Of a stretch of DNA of 36,479 nucleotides, positions 1 through 6,944 are shown one piece after another. The notes beneath the pieces were generated by a model that was not told the DNA's origin, did no database searches, and worked only from the letters and a program-made list of their open reading frames with translations. Position numbers and translations under genes: made by a program. Source of the DNA: an uncultured Ruminococcus sp. (GTDB lineage Bacteria > Bacillota > Clostridia > Oscillospirales > Acutalibacteraceae); contig CADBYC010000040.1 in the NCBI GenBank assembly GCA_902798755.1, positions 1-36,479 on the forward strand, in the 5' to 3' direction. Numbering within the stretch: the stretch's first letter is position 1; each line of letters opens with the position of its first letter.

Positions 1-58
1 CGCAGATGCTTTTTCTCTCTATCTAAGGTTTCCGCCTGATTCTACGCCCGTCATTCTC

Positions 59-82
59 GGACGACCAATGGTCGTCCCTACG
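59..82 (-). repeat. REP-like palindrome with GTAG head, copy 1
   Basis: On the minus strand this reads CGTAG followed by the palindrome GGACGACCATTGGTCGTCC. The same design recurs at 7065-7088, 7234-7257, 16417-16441 and 16504-16525. A GTAG tetranucleotide 5' of a short palindrome is the known layout of REP elements moved by RAYT transposases, and one such transposase is encoded at 6937-7431. Confidence 0.7.
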
Positions 83-106
83 GAAATGTGGGATTCCCTA
101 TTTGGG

Positions 107-139
107 GGGATTGCCACAGGCTAAAGCCCTCGCAATGAC
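107..139 (+). repeat. Dispersed 'GGGATTGCCAC..CGCAATGAC' repeat, copy 1
   Basis: The element begins gggattgccac, has a small internal inverted repeat (ggctaaagcc) and ends cgcaatgac. Related copies are at 3192-3230, 10418-10453 (opposite orientation) and 10701-10736. All four are intergenic. They look like small non-autonomous palindromic elements; no protein is encoded. Confidence 0.65.
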
Positions 140-153
140 TATTTTAATAAAAT

Positions 154-189
154 AGCGCTTACGGCTCGACCTTGAGCATCGTAAGCGCT
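154..189 (-). terminator. Rho-independent terminator of the hydrogenase maturation operon
   Basis: AGCGCTTACG and CGTAAGCGCT form a perfect 10-bp stem with a 16-nt loop. On the minus strand it is followed by ATTTTATT. It lies about 100 bp beyond the hydF stop codon and is the natural end of the minus-strand operon. Confidence 0.7.
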
Positions 190-290
190 GTTCTGTATTG
201 ATAAAACCATGGTACCGAGAGATTGGACTGTAAAACAACGATGAAGGAGCACAAAGAATCAAAAAACTCCTCACTCCTAACTCCTCACTC

Positions 291-1475
291 CTAACTGATC
301 ACAGGCTTCAGCGCTCTGTCCAGTATCCCGTTCATCGCGGCGATGGCGATGCCGTAGTTGACCATCGGGACTTCCGCTTCCTTTGCCGTGCGCTGGCGGT
401 GCTGCATCTCCTTTTCGTTGAGCATACAGCCGCCGCAGTGGATGACGACCTTATACGCGGAAAGATCGTCGGGGAACGTCCCGCCTGAGGTAAAATCATA
501 GCTGATAGCCGCTTTAGAATAGTCCTTTATCCACGCGGGAAGCTTGACGGTACCGATATCCCCGCACTGACGGTGATGGGTACAGCCCTCTGAGATCAGC
601 ACCCGGTCGCCGTCTTTCAGGCTTTTCAGAGCGTTTGCGCCTTTGATCAGCGTACCGAGGTCGCCCTTGTAGCGGGCAAAGAGGATAGAGAACGAGGTCA
701 TCGGGATATCCTCGGGCGTGTCGGCGGATACCTTTTTGAACGCCTGTGAATCCGTGATGATCAACGCGGGCTTTTCGGTCAGCCTGCCGAGGGTCGCCGT
801 CAGTTCTTCGGGCTGACAGCAGATAACGGAGCAGTGGTGGTCGAGCAATTCGCGCAAGGTCTGCTGTTGAGGCAGGATAATGCGCCCCTTGGGAGCGGAT
901 TCGTCGATCGGAATGACCAGTATCACGGTATCGCCCTGTCGGATTAAATCGGCGACGATCTGCTTCTCCTTGGTATCGGCATGAATGATATGCGCGAGGC
1001 GTTCTTTGAGCTCCCCTATCCCCTCGCCTGTCAGGGCGCTGATCAGCATTTCATGCTCGTTCAGATGCGGGAGCTTCGGCATAATATCGCTTTTATTATA
1101 CGCGATCACGTACGGCAATTTACGGGAAACGAACTCATTGAGCAGTTTTTCGTCCGCCTGTGACAGACCGACGGTACCATCCACGACCAGCACGGCGATA
1201 TCCGTCTTGCGCAGGACTTCCTTTGTCCGCTCTACTCTGAGCTCGCCCAGCGCGCCCTCGTCGTCAAAGCCGGGGGTGTCGATAATCACGACAGGACCGA
1301 GGGGCAACAGCTCCATCGTCTTTTTGACAGGGTCGGTGGTGGTGCCGAGAGTATCGGACACCACGGATATCCTCTGATTGGTGACAGCGTTCACGACGCT
1401 GGATTTGCCCGCGTTGCGCCGTCCGAAAAAGGCGATATGCGGACGGAGCGCGGAAGCAGTGGAATTAAGTGACAT
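291..1475 (-). CDS. hydF: [FeFe]-hydrogenase H-cluster maturation GTPase HydF
   Basis: HydF is the scaffold and carrier GTPase on which the 2Fe subcluster of [FeFe] hydrogenase is assembled and from which it is delivered; it acts in the cytosol. The 394-residue protein has an Era-like GTPase domain with a P-loop GRRNAGKSS (18-26), DTPG (66-69), NKSD (127-130) and a SALTGEG G5 motif. The C-terminal part carries the family's cluster ligands: C298-x-H300, then about 45 residues to HCGGC (346-350). The length is normal for the family. The ATG has an AGGAG site 5 nt upstream. It is last in a minus-strand operon after the TM1266-like gene and hydG. The TAG stop lies inside a short repeat (see findings). 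hydE is not in this window and must lie elsewhere if the pathway is complete. Confidence 0.95.
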   Translation of the reverse strand: MSLNSTASALRPHIAFFGRRNAGKSSVVNAVTNQRISVVSDTLGTTTDPVKKTMELLPLGPVVIIDTPGFDDEGALGELRVERTKEVLRKTDIAVLVVDGTVGLSQADEKLLNEFVSRKLPYVIAYNKSDIMPKLPHLNEHEMLISALTGEGIGELKERLAHIIHADTKEKQIVADLIRQGDTVILVIPIDESAPKGRIILPQQQTLRELLDHHCSVICCQPEELTATLGRLTEKPALIITDSQAFKKVSADTPEDIPMTSFSILFARYKGDLGTLIKGANALKSLKDGDRVLISEGCTHHRQCGDIGTVKLPAWIKDYSKAAISYDFTSGGTFPDDLSAYKVVIHCGGCMLNEKEMQHRQRTAKEAEVPMVNYGIAIAAMNGILDRALKPVIS

Positions 1476-1598
1476 AGTAACTCCTGCATAGCCTTCCCCT
1501 TGAGGGGAAGGTGGGCAATTCGCCGAACAAGGCGAATTGATCGGATAAGGTGGAAACGTTTTCTCCTCATCCCTTGAATCGATAGAACGGAAAGGCTT

Positions 1599-3047
1599 TT
1601 AGAATCTGAAATCTCTGTGGTTGGAGCTCTTGATATCGAGGATATTCTGCTCAGCGATCGCGCGCACCTTATCCTTCGGGATGCGCTTGAGCTCTTTCTC
1701 GATCATCTCAAAGCCGATCTTCTTCGTCTCGGGAGAAGCGTAGTCGACCAGATACTCGGCAAGGGTCATCAGCGCGTTCGGATGACAGCAGTTGAGGATC
1801 TGACCCGACTTGCACAGCGACATGAAGCGGTCGCCTGTTCTGCCCTCGCGGTAGCAGGCGGTACAGAACGACGGAATGTGTCCGCTCTTCATCAGCCAAG
1901 CGACGACCTCGTCAAGCGTACGCTGGTCGGAAACGTCGAACTGCTCGGTGTCATGCGGGCGATCTTTCTCTGCATAGCCGCCGACAGAGGTACGCGAGCC
2001 GCCGGATACCTGAGAGATACCCAGCCGCAGGAGCTTGGAGCGCACCTGCTCACTCTCTCGGGTAGAAATGATCATGCCCGTGTAAGGCACCGCCAGACGG
2101 ATACAGGCGGTGATCTTCTCAAAGGTCTCGTCGTCGATACCACCGTCGAACTCGTCGGGGTCGATATCGTCGGCACGCTTGACGCGCGGCACGGAGATCG
2201 TGTGCGGACCTACGCCGTGAACGGCTTCGAGATGCTCCGCGTGCATGAGCAGTCCCGCAAATTCATATTTGTACATTTCCAGACCGAACAGAACGCCTAA
2301 GCCCACGTCGTCGATACCGCCCTCCATCGCACGGTCCATCGCCTCGGTGTGATAGTCATAATCATGCTTGGGACCTGTGGGGTGAAGCTGGAGATAGCTC
2401 TCCTTGTGATAGGTCTCCTGGAAGAGGATATAGGTGCCGATACCCGCGTCCTTGAGCTTGCGGTAATTCTCGACGGTGGTCGCGGCGATATTGACGTTGA
2501 CGCGGCGGATCGCGCCGTTCTTATGCTTGATCGAGTAGATCGTGTCGATGCACTCGAGGATATACTCGATCGGGTTCATCACGGGGTCCTCGCCGCTCTC
2601 GATGGCAAGGCGCTTGTGACCCATATCCTGCAGAGCGATAACCTCCGCTTTGACCTCTTCCTGGGTCAGCTTCTTGCGCGGAATGGTCTTATTCTTCAGA
2701 TGATAGGGGCAGTACAGACAGCCGTTGACGCAGTAGTTCGACAGGTACAGCGGCGCGAAAATGACAATACGGTTGCCGTAGAAGGCGAGCTTGATCTCCT
2801 CGGCGATCTCATAGATACGCTTTGTAACCTCGGGATCCTCACAGGCGAGCAGGACGGACGCCTCGCGGTGGGTCAGTCCGTTACAGCGGCAGCCGCCCGC
2901 GGTCGGGATCGGACGCGACTTTTCGAGGATCTCGTTGATCAGCTCCATATTGTTCTTGTTCTTTTCGGCATAAGCCAAGGTCTCACGGATCTCTTCATCG
3001 TTGATGAATTCTTCCGCATGCAGTGATTTCGGGTTATAGATAGCCAT
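1599..3047 (-). CDS. hydG: [FeFe]-hydrogenase maturation radical SAM tyrosine lyase HydG
   Basis: HydG cleaves tyrosine to p-cresol and dehydroglycine and turns the latter into the CO and CN ligands of the H-cluster. The radical SAM motif CxxxCxxC is seen at C106, C110 and C113 (SNYCVNGCLYCPYH). The C-terminal auxiliary cluster motif CX2CX22C fits C395, C398 and C421 within CTACYREGRTGDRF. The 482-residue length is typical. The ATG follows GGAG by 7 nt. It sits between the TM1266-like regulator and hydF on the same strand, the usual maturation arrangement in Clostridia. Confidence 0.96.
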   Translation of the reverse strand: MAIYNPKSLHAEEFINDEEIRETLAYAEKNKNNMELINEILEKSRPIPTAGGCRCNGLTHREASVLLACEDPEVTKRIYEIAEEIKLAFYGNRIVIFAPLYLSNYCVNGCLYCPYHLKNKTIPRKKLTQEEVKAEVIALQDMGHKRLAIESGEDPVMNPIEYILECIDTIYSIKHKNGAIRRVNVNIAATTVENYRKLKDAGIGTYILFQETYHKESYLQLHPTGPKHDYDYHTEAMDRAMEGGIDDVGLGVLFGLEMYKYEFAGLLMHAEHLEAVHGVGPHTISVPRVKRADDIDPDEFDGGIDDETFEKITACIRLAVPYTGMIISTRESEQVRSKLLRLGISQVSGGSRTSVGGYAEKDRPHDTEQFDVSDQRTLDEVVAWLMKSGHIPSFCTACYREGRTGDRFMSLCKSGQILNCCHPNALMTLAEYLVDYASPETKKIGFEMIEKELKRIPKDKVRAIAEQNILDIKSSNHRDFRF

Positions 3048-3065
3048 TGTAATTCTCCTTTTGAT

Positions 3066-3152
3066 TTGAATGTCATTCCGAGGAGGGCAAATATCGCGTT
3101 TTTATAAGCGATTGCTGCTGAAATTGCCCGACGTGGGAATCCCCTAGTCATT
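3066..3152. repeat. Imperfect inverted element 'GTCATTCCGAGG ... GTGGGAATCCCC'
   Basis: In the hydG leader region gtcattccgagg and gtgggaatcccc bracket about 60 bp containing inverted gcgatt/aatcgc-like segments. A related arrangement (tgtgggattcccatgg...tcggaatgac) is at 10482-10525. It is a second flavour of dispersed intergenic element and is non-coding. Confidence 0.45.
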
Positions 3153-3191
3153 AATGCCGTTTTGTTTATTCAGAATAGAACAGCGCTGCTT

Positions 3192-3230
3192 TGTGGGATT
3201 GCCACAGCCCCTAAGGGGCTTCGCAATGAC
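3192..3230 (+). repeat. Dispersed 'GGGATTGCCAC..CGCAATGAC' repeat, copy 2
   Basis: tgtgggattgccacag is followed by the palindrome cccctaagggg and then cttcgcaatgac. It has the same ends as copies 1, 3 and 4, with the palindromic centre CCCCTAAGGGG shared with copy 4. It lies just downstream of the TM1266-like gene. Confidence 0.65.
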
Positions 3231-3247
3231 GTTTTATGAAAAAAATA

Positions 3248-3493
3248 TTAAATAGACGCGTACGCCGTCTTGACGCTCACGCCGCTCAGCGAGCCGATCT
3301 TTCCGCTCAAGGCGGCGATCTTGTCCTGCGGCGCGTCGACCGCTACGCTGATCAGCCGCACGTTGCGCTCCTTATACGGAACGCCCATACGCCCTATGAC
3401 GTAGTCGGAAAAGCCCGACAACAGCTCGTTGATCTGAGCGGTAGAGCTGTCGTCCTCTACGATAATGCTGATCACAGCGACTCTTGTATCCAA
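3248..3493 (-). CDS. TM1266-family iron-only hydrogenase system regulator
   Basis: This is an 81-residue small ACT/NikR-C-like alpha-beta protein. It begins MDTRVAVISIIVEDDSS and contains GRMGVPYKERNVRLISVAVDAP, the pattern of the TM1266 (putative iron-only hydrogenase system regulator) family, which is encoded next to hydE/hydF/hydG in many anaerobes. The family is believed to bind a small ligand; the ligand is unknown. The frame has no ATG: it opens with TTG at 3493, about 9 nt after AAGGA. It is first in the minus-strand operon before hydG. Confidence 0.85.
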   Translation of the reverse strand: MDTRVAVISIIVEDDSSTAQINELLSGFSDYVIGRMGVPYKERNVRLISVAVDAPQDKIAALSGKIGSLSGVSVKTAYASI

Positions 3494-3535
3494 TATTTCA
3501 CATCCTTCGCCGCTTATTCAGAGATAACGCCGACA

Positions 3536-3563
3536 TCAAAAAAAACCGCACCAAAAGGCGCGG
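3536..3563 (-). terminator. Intrinsic terminator or attenuator upstream of the hydrogenase maturation operon
   Basis: On the minus strand CCGCGCC-TTTT-GGTGCGG forms a 7-bp stem (one G-U pair) followed directly by eight T residues. It lies about 45 nt before the TTG start of the TM1266-like gene and points into that operon. It therefore either ends an upstream minus-strand transcript or attenuates the operon itself. No convincing promoter was seen between it and the gene. Confidence 0.5.
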
Positions 3564-3690
3564 CAGATACAATGATCCCGTAAACAGAAACCGTATTGTC
3601 AACGCCTTTCACTCAGGTCAGCCCTTTATGTCAGGTCATCAGTATGAATCCATATTATCACATTATATCCATTTCGTCAACGCTTATTTA

Positions 3691-3857
3691 TACTAATCCT
3701 TGATAAAAAGATTTAATCAGATATTAGTGATATATTTCGGATAGCGCGACGGGAGACGCAGACAGGCTGGCGCCTGTCAAGCGCCTGTCAAGGAGCCCAA
3801 CAAAGCTATACGAAATATAGCGCAATAGATGATAAAGGTTTTTATTAAGGATTAGTA
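3691..3857 (+). mobile_element. MITE, copy 1 (167 bp)
   Basis: The element starts TACTAATCCTTGATAAA and ends TTTATTAAGGATTAGTA, inverted repeats that match at all but one of about 17 positions. It is flanked by a 3-bp direct repeat TTA (3688-3690 and 3858-3860). The centre carries the hairpin GACAGGCTGGCGCCTGTC. The second copy at 18532-18709 is the same apart from an 11-bp internal indel and one visible substitution. It has no coding capacity. The 3-bp T-W-A target and short ends resemble IS5/IS1031-type targets, but the mobilising transposase is not in the window. Confidence 0.85.
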
Positions 3858-3860
3858 TTA

Positions 3861-3889
3861 TTGACTTTTTTCGACAGATTCAGTATAAT
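3861..3889 (+). promoter_or_regulatory. Sigma-A promoter of the acyltransferase gene
   Basis: TTGACT (3861-3866), a 17-bp spacer, then TATAAT (3884-3889), about 39 bp before the GTG start. The -35 box begins at the base after the MITE's TTA target duplication, so the insertion stopped just short of disrupting it. Confidence 0.75.
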
Positions 3890-3927
3890 CCGATTAGATA
3901 TGTCATATACATAAGAGAGGAAGCGAG

Positions 3928-5016
3928 GTGAGGAGATTGAACGAGGTCGACAGACCGCGCATATTCAAATTTGATACGGTAAAGCTGCTGGTCGTCGTAC
4001 TGGTGGTGGTCGGCTCCTTCGCGGAGGAATTCACCGACCGCAGCGATATGTTCCGCTCATGGTTCATCTTCGTCAACTCCTTCACGGCTCCCCTGTACAT
4101 CTTTTTGAGCGGACTGTTCCAAAAGCAATTCCAAAAAGGTCAGCGACCGAACCTGCACAAGATCAGTTTTTACCTGATCCTCGGATATATCCTGAAAATC
4201 ACGATATTCCTCCTACGTCGCTGGAACGGCGAGGACGTCGGACTGGATATGTTCGGCGGCGCTACCATCGAATGGTACTTCTTTGTCATCGTGATGTACA
4301 CCGTGACGGTATGGCTGCTCAAGGGCGTTCACCGCTATATCCTGCTGATCGGCTCTGTGATACTGGGCGTCGTCGCGGGATTCCTGCCGCTGAGCGACGA
4401 ATTCTACCTCATGCGCTACTTCGTCTTTCTGCCGTTCTATGTCGCGGGCTACAACCTGACCCCCGCAAGAGTGCGCCGCTTCTCTCACAAGGTCAATGTC
4501 AAATTAGCGGGAGCGGCTTTCCTTATCATTTACTTTGTCCTGTGCTTCCGTGAGCGCGAGATCATCTATCCCCTGCGCATGCTCTTTACGGGGCGCAACG
4601 CCTATGCGATCGTCCCCATCGAGGGCTGTACCTTCTACCACCGTATGCTGTGCTACGGCATCTCGGCGGTCATGATCATCTCCATCATCGCCTGTATCCC
4701 CAACCGCAAGGTACCGATCCTCACGTACATGGGGCGCAATACGCTGGGCGTTCTGTTCTGGCACTATCCATTGGTACTGCTCCTATGGCACGTAGGCGCG
4801 TTTGATCTGCTGCTGCCGCTGGGCGATCCGCTGTGGAAGATCACGGTGCTGACGATCGCGGTGATCGTCGCGCTGATTTTAGCGGTCAGGATCTTCAGCT
4901 GGCCGCTGAATAAGCTGCAAAGCCTGATCGACAAGATCCCGTTGATCCCTTGTATCGTCATGGACAGCGTGATCATGATCGCGGCGATCGTGACTAATAT
5001 CCTGATACCATATTAA
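3928..5016 (+). CDS. Acyltransferase-3 family integral membrane protein
   Basis: This is a 362-residue polytopic membrane protein with roughly ten hydrophobic segments, laid out like the acyltransferase-3 family (O-acetylation of cell-surface sugars and related substrates, fucose 4-O-acetylase-like). Features include an N-terminal KFDTVKLLVVVLVVVGSF segment, a PLYIFLSGLF loop and a late GRNTLGVLFWHYPLVLLLWH segment. In active relatives the first segment usually reads VxxGH; here it reads VVGSF, so the conserved histidine appears to be replaced by serine. The GTG start follows a purine-rich GAGAGGAAGCGA. No other gene is clearly in its operon. Substrate unknown. Confidence 0.75.
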   Translation: MRRLNEVDRPRIFKFDTVKLLVVVLVVVGSFAEEFTDRSDMFRSWFIFVNSFTAPLYIFLSGLFQKQFQKGQRPNLHKISFYLILGYILKITIFLLRRWNGEDVGLDMFGGATIEWYFFVIVMYTVTVWLLKGVHRYILLIGSVILGVVAGFLPLSDEFYLMRYFVFLPFYVAGYNLTPARVRRFSHKVNVKLAGAAFLIIYFVLCFREREIIYPLRMLFTGRNAYAIVPIEGCTFYHRMLCYGISAVMIISIIACIPNRKVPILTYMGRNTLGVLFWHYPLVLLLWHVGAFDLLLPLGDPLWKITVLTIAVIVALILAVRIFSWPLNKLQSLIDKIPLIPCIVMDSVIMIAAIVTNILIPY

Positions 5017-5064
5017 TAAGATAAGCAAGCGCTGTACACACAGCGCTTGTTTCTTTTTGAAAAG

Positions 5065-5152
5065 TATTTAAAATATTTTTGAAATACCTATTGACAAACA
5101 GCTTTCCGCTGTATATACTTACTTCAAACAGCTATTTAAAAATATTTTGAAA
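5065..5152 (+). promoter_or_regulatory. Promoter with flanking paired operators, sdpR-like gene
   Basis: A near-perfect promoter, TTGACA (5091-5096), 17 bp, TATACT (5114-5119), is bracketed by two almost identical A/T-rich boxes: TATTTAAAATATTTTTGAAA (5065-5084) and TATTTAAAAATATTTTGAAA (5133-5152). The downstream box lies within a wider inverted repeat, TTCAAA (5123-5128) / TTTGAA (5146-5151). The likely ligand is the ArsR-type repressor encoded immediately downstream, acting on its own promoter. Confidence 0.7.
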
Positions 5153-5205
5153 CAGTTGTTTTGTAAACAATCATCACCGCAGCGGCGTTATCGGGAGGTG
5201 AACGA

Positions 5206-5463
5206 ATGACGCTCGGAAAAACCTTTAAAGCTCTCTCCGACCCCCAGCGCAGGGAGATCTTAGAGCTGATCAAGAAAAACTACCGCATGTCGGCGGGCGA
5301 GATCGCCGATCACTTAGGCGTTACGCCTCAATCGCTGAGCTATCATCTCAAGCTCCTCAAAGAATGCGATCTGCTGATCGAAAGCAAGGAGAAGAACTTT
5401 GTATTCTACGAGCTCAACGCCTCGCTCTTTGACGAGCTGATCCTCTGGCTCAAGCAATTTTGA
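5206..5463 (+). CDS. sdpR: ArsR-type winged-helix repressor, SdpR-like
   Basis: This 85-residue winged-helix DNA-binding protein begins MTLGKTFKALSDPQRREIL, contains the recognition-helix region GEIADHLGVTPQSLSYHLKLL and a beta-wing IESKEKNFVFYELN. No metal-binding cysteines are present, which fits the SdpR/autorepressor branch better than metal sensors. In Bacillus subtilis SdpR represses the sdpRI operon and is sequestered by the membrane protein SdpI when the toxin SdpC is present. Here an SdpI-like gene starts 77 bp downstream. The ATG has a strong GGGAGGTG site. Its own promoter lies between two matching boxes, suggesting autoregulation. Confidence 0.85.
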   Translation: MTLGKTFKALSDPQRREILELIKKNYRMSAGEIADHLGVTPQSLSYHLKLLKECDLLIESKEKNFVFYELNASLFDELILWLKQF

Positions 5464-5539
5464 ATCAAGCATTATTTGTCCATTGGGGATTACCGATTAT
5501 CTCCCCTATCTTCACATGAATCCTTGAAAGGAGTTCACC

Positions 5540-6226
5540 ATGAAAAAGTTCAAAAGAATCCTGATCATCTTATTAGGCGTATTACCGATGGTCTGCACAG
5601 CGGTCGCCGTATTCTTTATTCTGCCCGATACTGTCGCGGCGCATTTCGGCATCAACGGTACGCCCGACCGCTACGGTTCGAAGTATGAAGCCTTTATCTT
5701 CCCCGCTGTTATCCTCGGCATCGCCCTGTTTTATTTCCTTTTCAGAAAATTCGCCAAGAGATCGTCTACTGATGACAACTCCCGCACCGAGCGCAATCTC
5801 GATATCATCGACACCGTTATCATGATGATAATGGTGCTGTTCAACGCGCTGTGCGTATTCCTGCTGACCGTCATGGGCGATCCCTCAACAATGAAGGACA
5901 AAGTGAGCATGATCTTCGTCATCATCTCCACCATCATAGGCGTGCTGTTCATCTTTCTCGGCAATATTCTGCCCAAGACCAAGCCCAACTCCTTTGTCGG
6001 CGTGCGCATGAGCTGGAGCATGGACAGCGACAAACACTGGTATATCACCAACCGCAACTGCGGTATCGCGATGGTGCTCTCAGGCATCTGCACCGTGATC
6101 GCGGGGCTGATCGTCCGCAACGGCACCTATATCATTTACATGATTATTTCCCTGATCCTGTTTTTAACGGTTGCAACTATTTATTCTTATGTTATAATAA
6201 AGCGTGAGAAGAAACAACAGGAGTAA
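5540..6226 (+). CDS. sdpI: SdpI-family membrane protein with DUF1648 domain
   Basis: This is a 228-residue membrane protein with about six hydrophobic segments. The N-terminal part has the DUF1648 pattern (LPDTVAAHFGINGTPDRYGSK, residues 29-49). The C-terminal part has the SdpI signature GNILPKTKPNSFVGVRMSWSMDSDKHWYITNR. SdpI proteins give immunity to the SDP killing peptide and act as signal receptors that sequester SdpR. AAAGGAG lies 6 nt before the ATG. Together with the upstream repressor it forms an sdpRI-like unit. No toxin gene (sdpC-like) is seen in the window, so it may sense something else or be an orphan immunity set. Confidence 0.85.
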   Translation: MKKFKRILIILLGVLPMVCTAVAVFFILPDTVAAHFGINGTPDRYGSKYEAFIFPAVILGIALFYFLFRKFAKRSSTDDNSRTERNLDIIDTVIMMIMVLFNALCVFLLTVMGDPSTMKDKVSMIFVIISTIIGVLFIFLGNILPKTKPNSFVGVRMSWSMDSDKHWYITNRNCGIAMVLSGICTVIAGLIVRNGTYIIYMIISLILFLTVATIYSYVIIKREKKQQE

Positions 6227-6230
6227 CCAT

Positions 6231-6944
6231 ATGAAAATCTATCGCATCGCTGAGATGAACATCGCCGTCAAGGCAAAATACGAGGACACCTACCGCTATA
6301 TGCAGGATTTCCTGACCGACAGTCAGGACTATGAGCTGTACATCGAGCCGACCGACGAGATGATACGGTATGAAGCGGAACTGGGCGAAGAGATCCACGG
6401 AGACGCGGGCAGTCCGTACATCTGTGAGGCAGTCGCAATCCTGCGCGTGATCTGCGACTACATCATCGACAAGGGCGGGTTCTTCCTGCACTGCTCCTGT
6501 CTGAAATACAAGGATGAAGCGATCATCTTCACCGCTCCCTCGGGCACGGGCAAAAGCACCCACTCCGCCTTATGGCGCAGGCATTTCGGCGACGACGTCG
6601 TGATGATCAACGACGACAAGCCCCTCGTCCGCGAGAAGGACGGCAGGTTCTACATCTACGGTACGCCGTGGAACGGCAAGCACAGCATCGGCAATAACAC
6701 CAGCGCGCCGATACGCTCGGTCGTGTTCCTCTCGCAGGCGCCCGAGAACAAGGCAACGCCGATCTCCCCCATCGACGCCATGGCGCTGCTATTACAGCAG
6801 ACCGTCCTGCCCTCAAACAAGGCGGCGCTGTCAAAACTCCTCGATATGCTCGGCAGGCTGGTAGAGACCGTCCCCATGTACCGTTTGGGCTGTACCATCA
6901 GCGACGAAGCTGTGACAACGATATATCAAGAGATATATGGATAA
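6231..6944 (+). CDS. HPr-kinase-like P-loop protein of unknown role
   Basis: This is a 237-residue protein from the ATG at 6231 (CAGGAG 7 nt upstream; an earlier in-frame GTG at 6204 overlaps sdpI and has no site). It has a Walker A motif APSGTGKST (102-110), an acidic NDDKPLV (127-133) and GTPWNGK (144-150). This is the layout of HprK/PEP-carboxykinase-like kinases found as stand-alone 'HPr kinase-like' proteins, often near peptide-modification genes. It lacks the HprK N-terminal domain and is not the true HPr kinase. It follows sdpI by 4 bp and is probably co-transcribed. Substrate unknown. Confidence 0.7.
   Translation: MKIYRIAEMNIAVKAKYEDTYRYMQDFLTDSQDYELYIEPTDEMIRYEAELGEEIHGDAGSPYICEAVAILRVICDYIIDKGGFFLHCSCLKYKDEAIIFTAPSGTGKSTHSALWRRHFGDDVVMINDDKPLVREKDGRFYIYGTPWNGKHSIGNNTSAPIRSVVFLSQAPENKATPISPIDAMALLLQQTVLPSNKAALSKLLDMLGRLVETVPMYRLGCTISDEAVTTIYQEIYG

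Larger units (their letters stand above)
1..290. other. Intergenic repeat cluster downstream of hydF
   Basis: No gene is visible here. The stretch holds a GTAG-type palindrome (59-82), a 'gattgccac...cgcaatgac' element (107-139), a perfect 10-bp-stem terminator hairpin (154-189) and a short 'ctcctcactcctaact' tandem (265-296) that runs into the hydF stop codon. These are separate repeat families, all of which recur elsewhere in the window. Confidence 0.7.
3494..3927. other. Intergenic region with attenuator-like hairpin, MITE and acyltransferase promoter
   Basis: No gene is visible. From left to right it holds a minus-strand hairpin with a T8 tail (3536-3563), an unremarkable A/T-rich stretch, a 167-bp MITE (3691-3857) with its TTA target duplication, and a consensus plus-strand promoter (3861-3889). 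Confidence 0.65.

Noticed and set aside
3574-3602. Promoter TTGACA at 3597-3602 (minus strand) for the hydrogenase maturation operon
   Set aside because: At 17 bp the -10 position reads GGGATC, and no good hexamer occurs at 16-18 bp, so I do not list it as a promoter.
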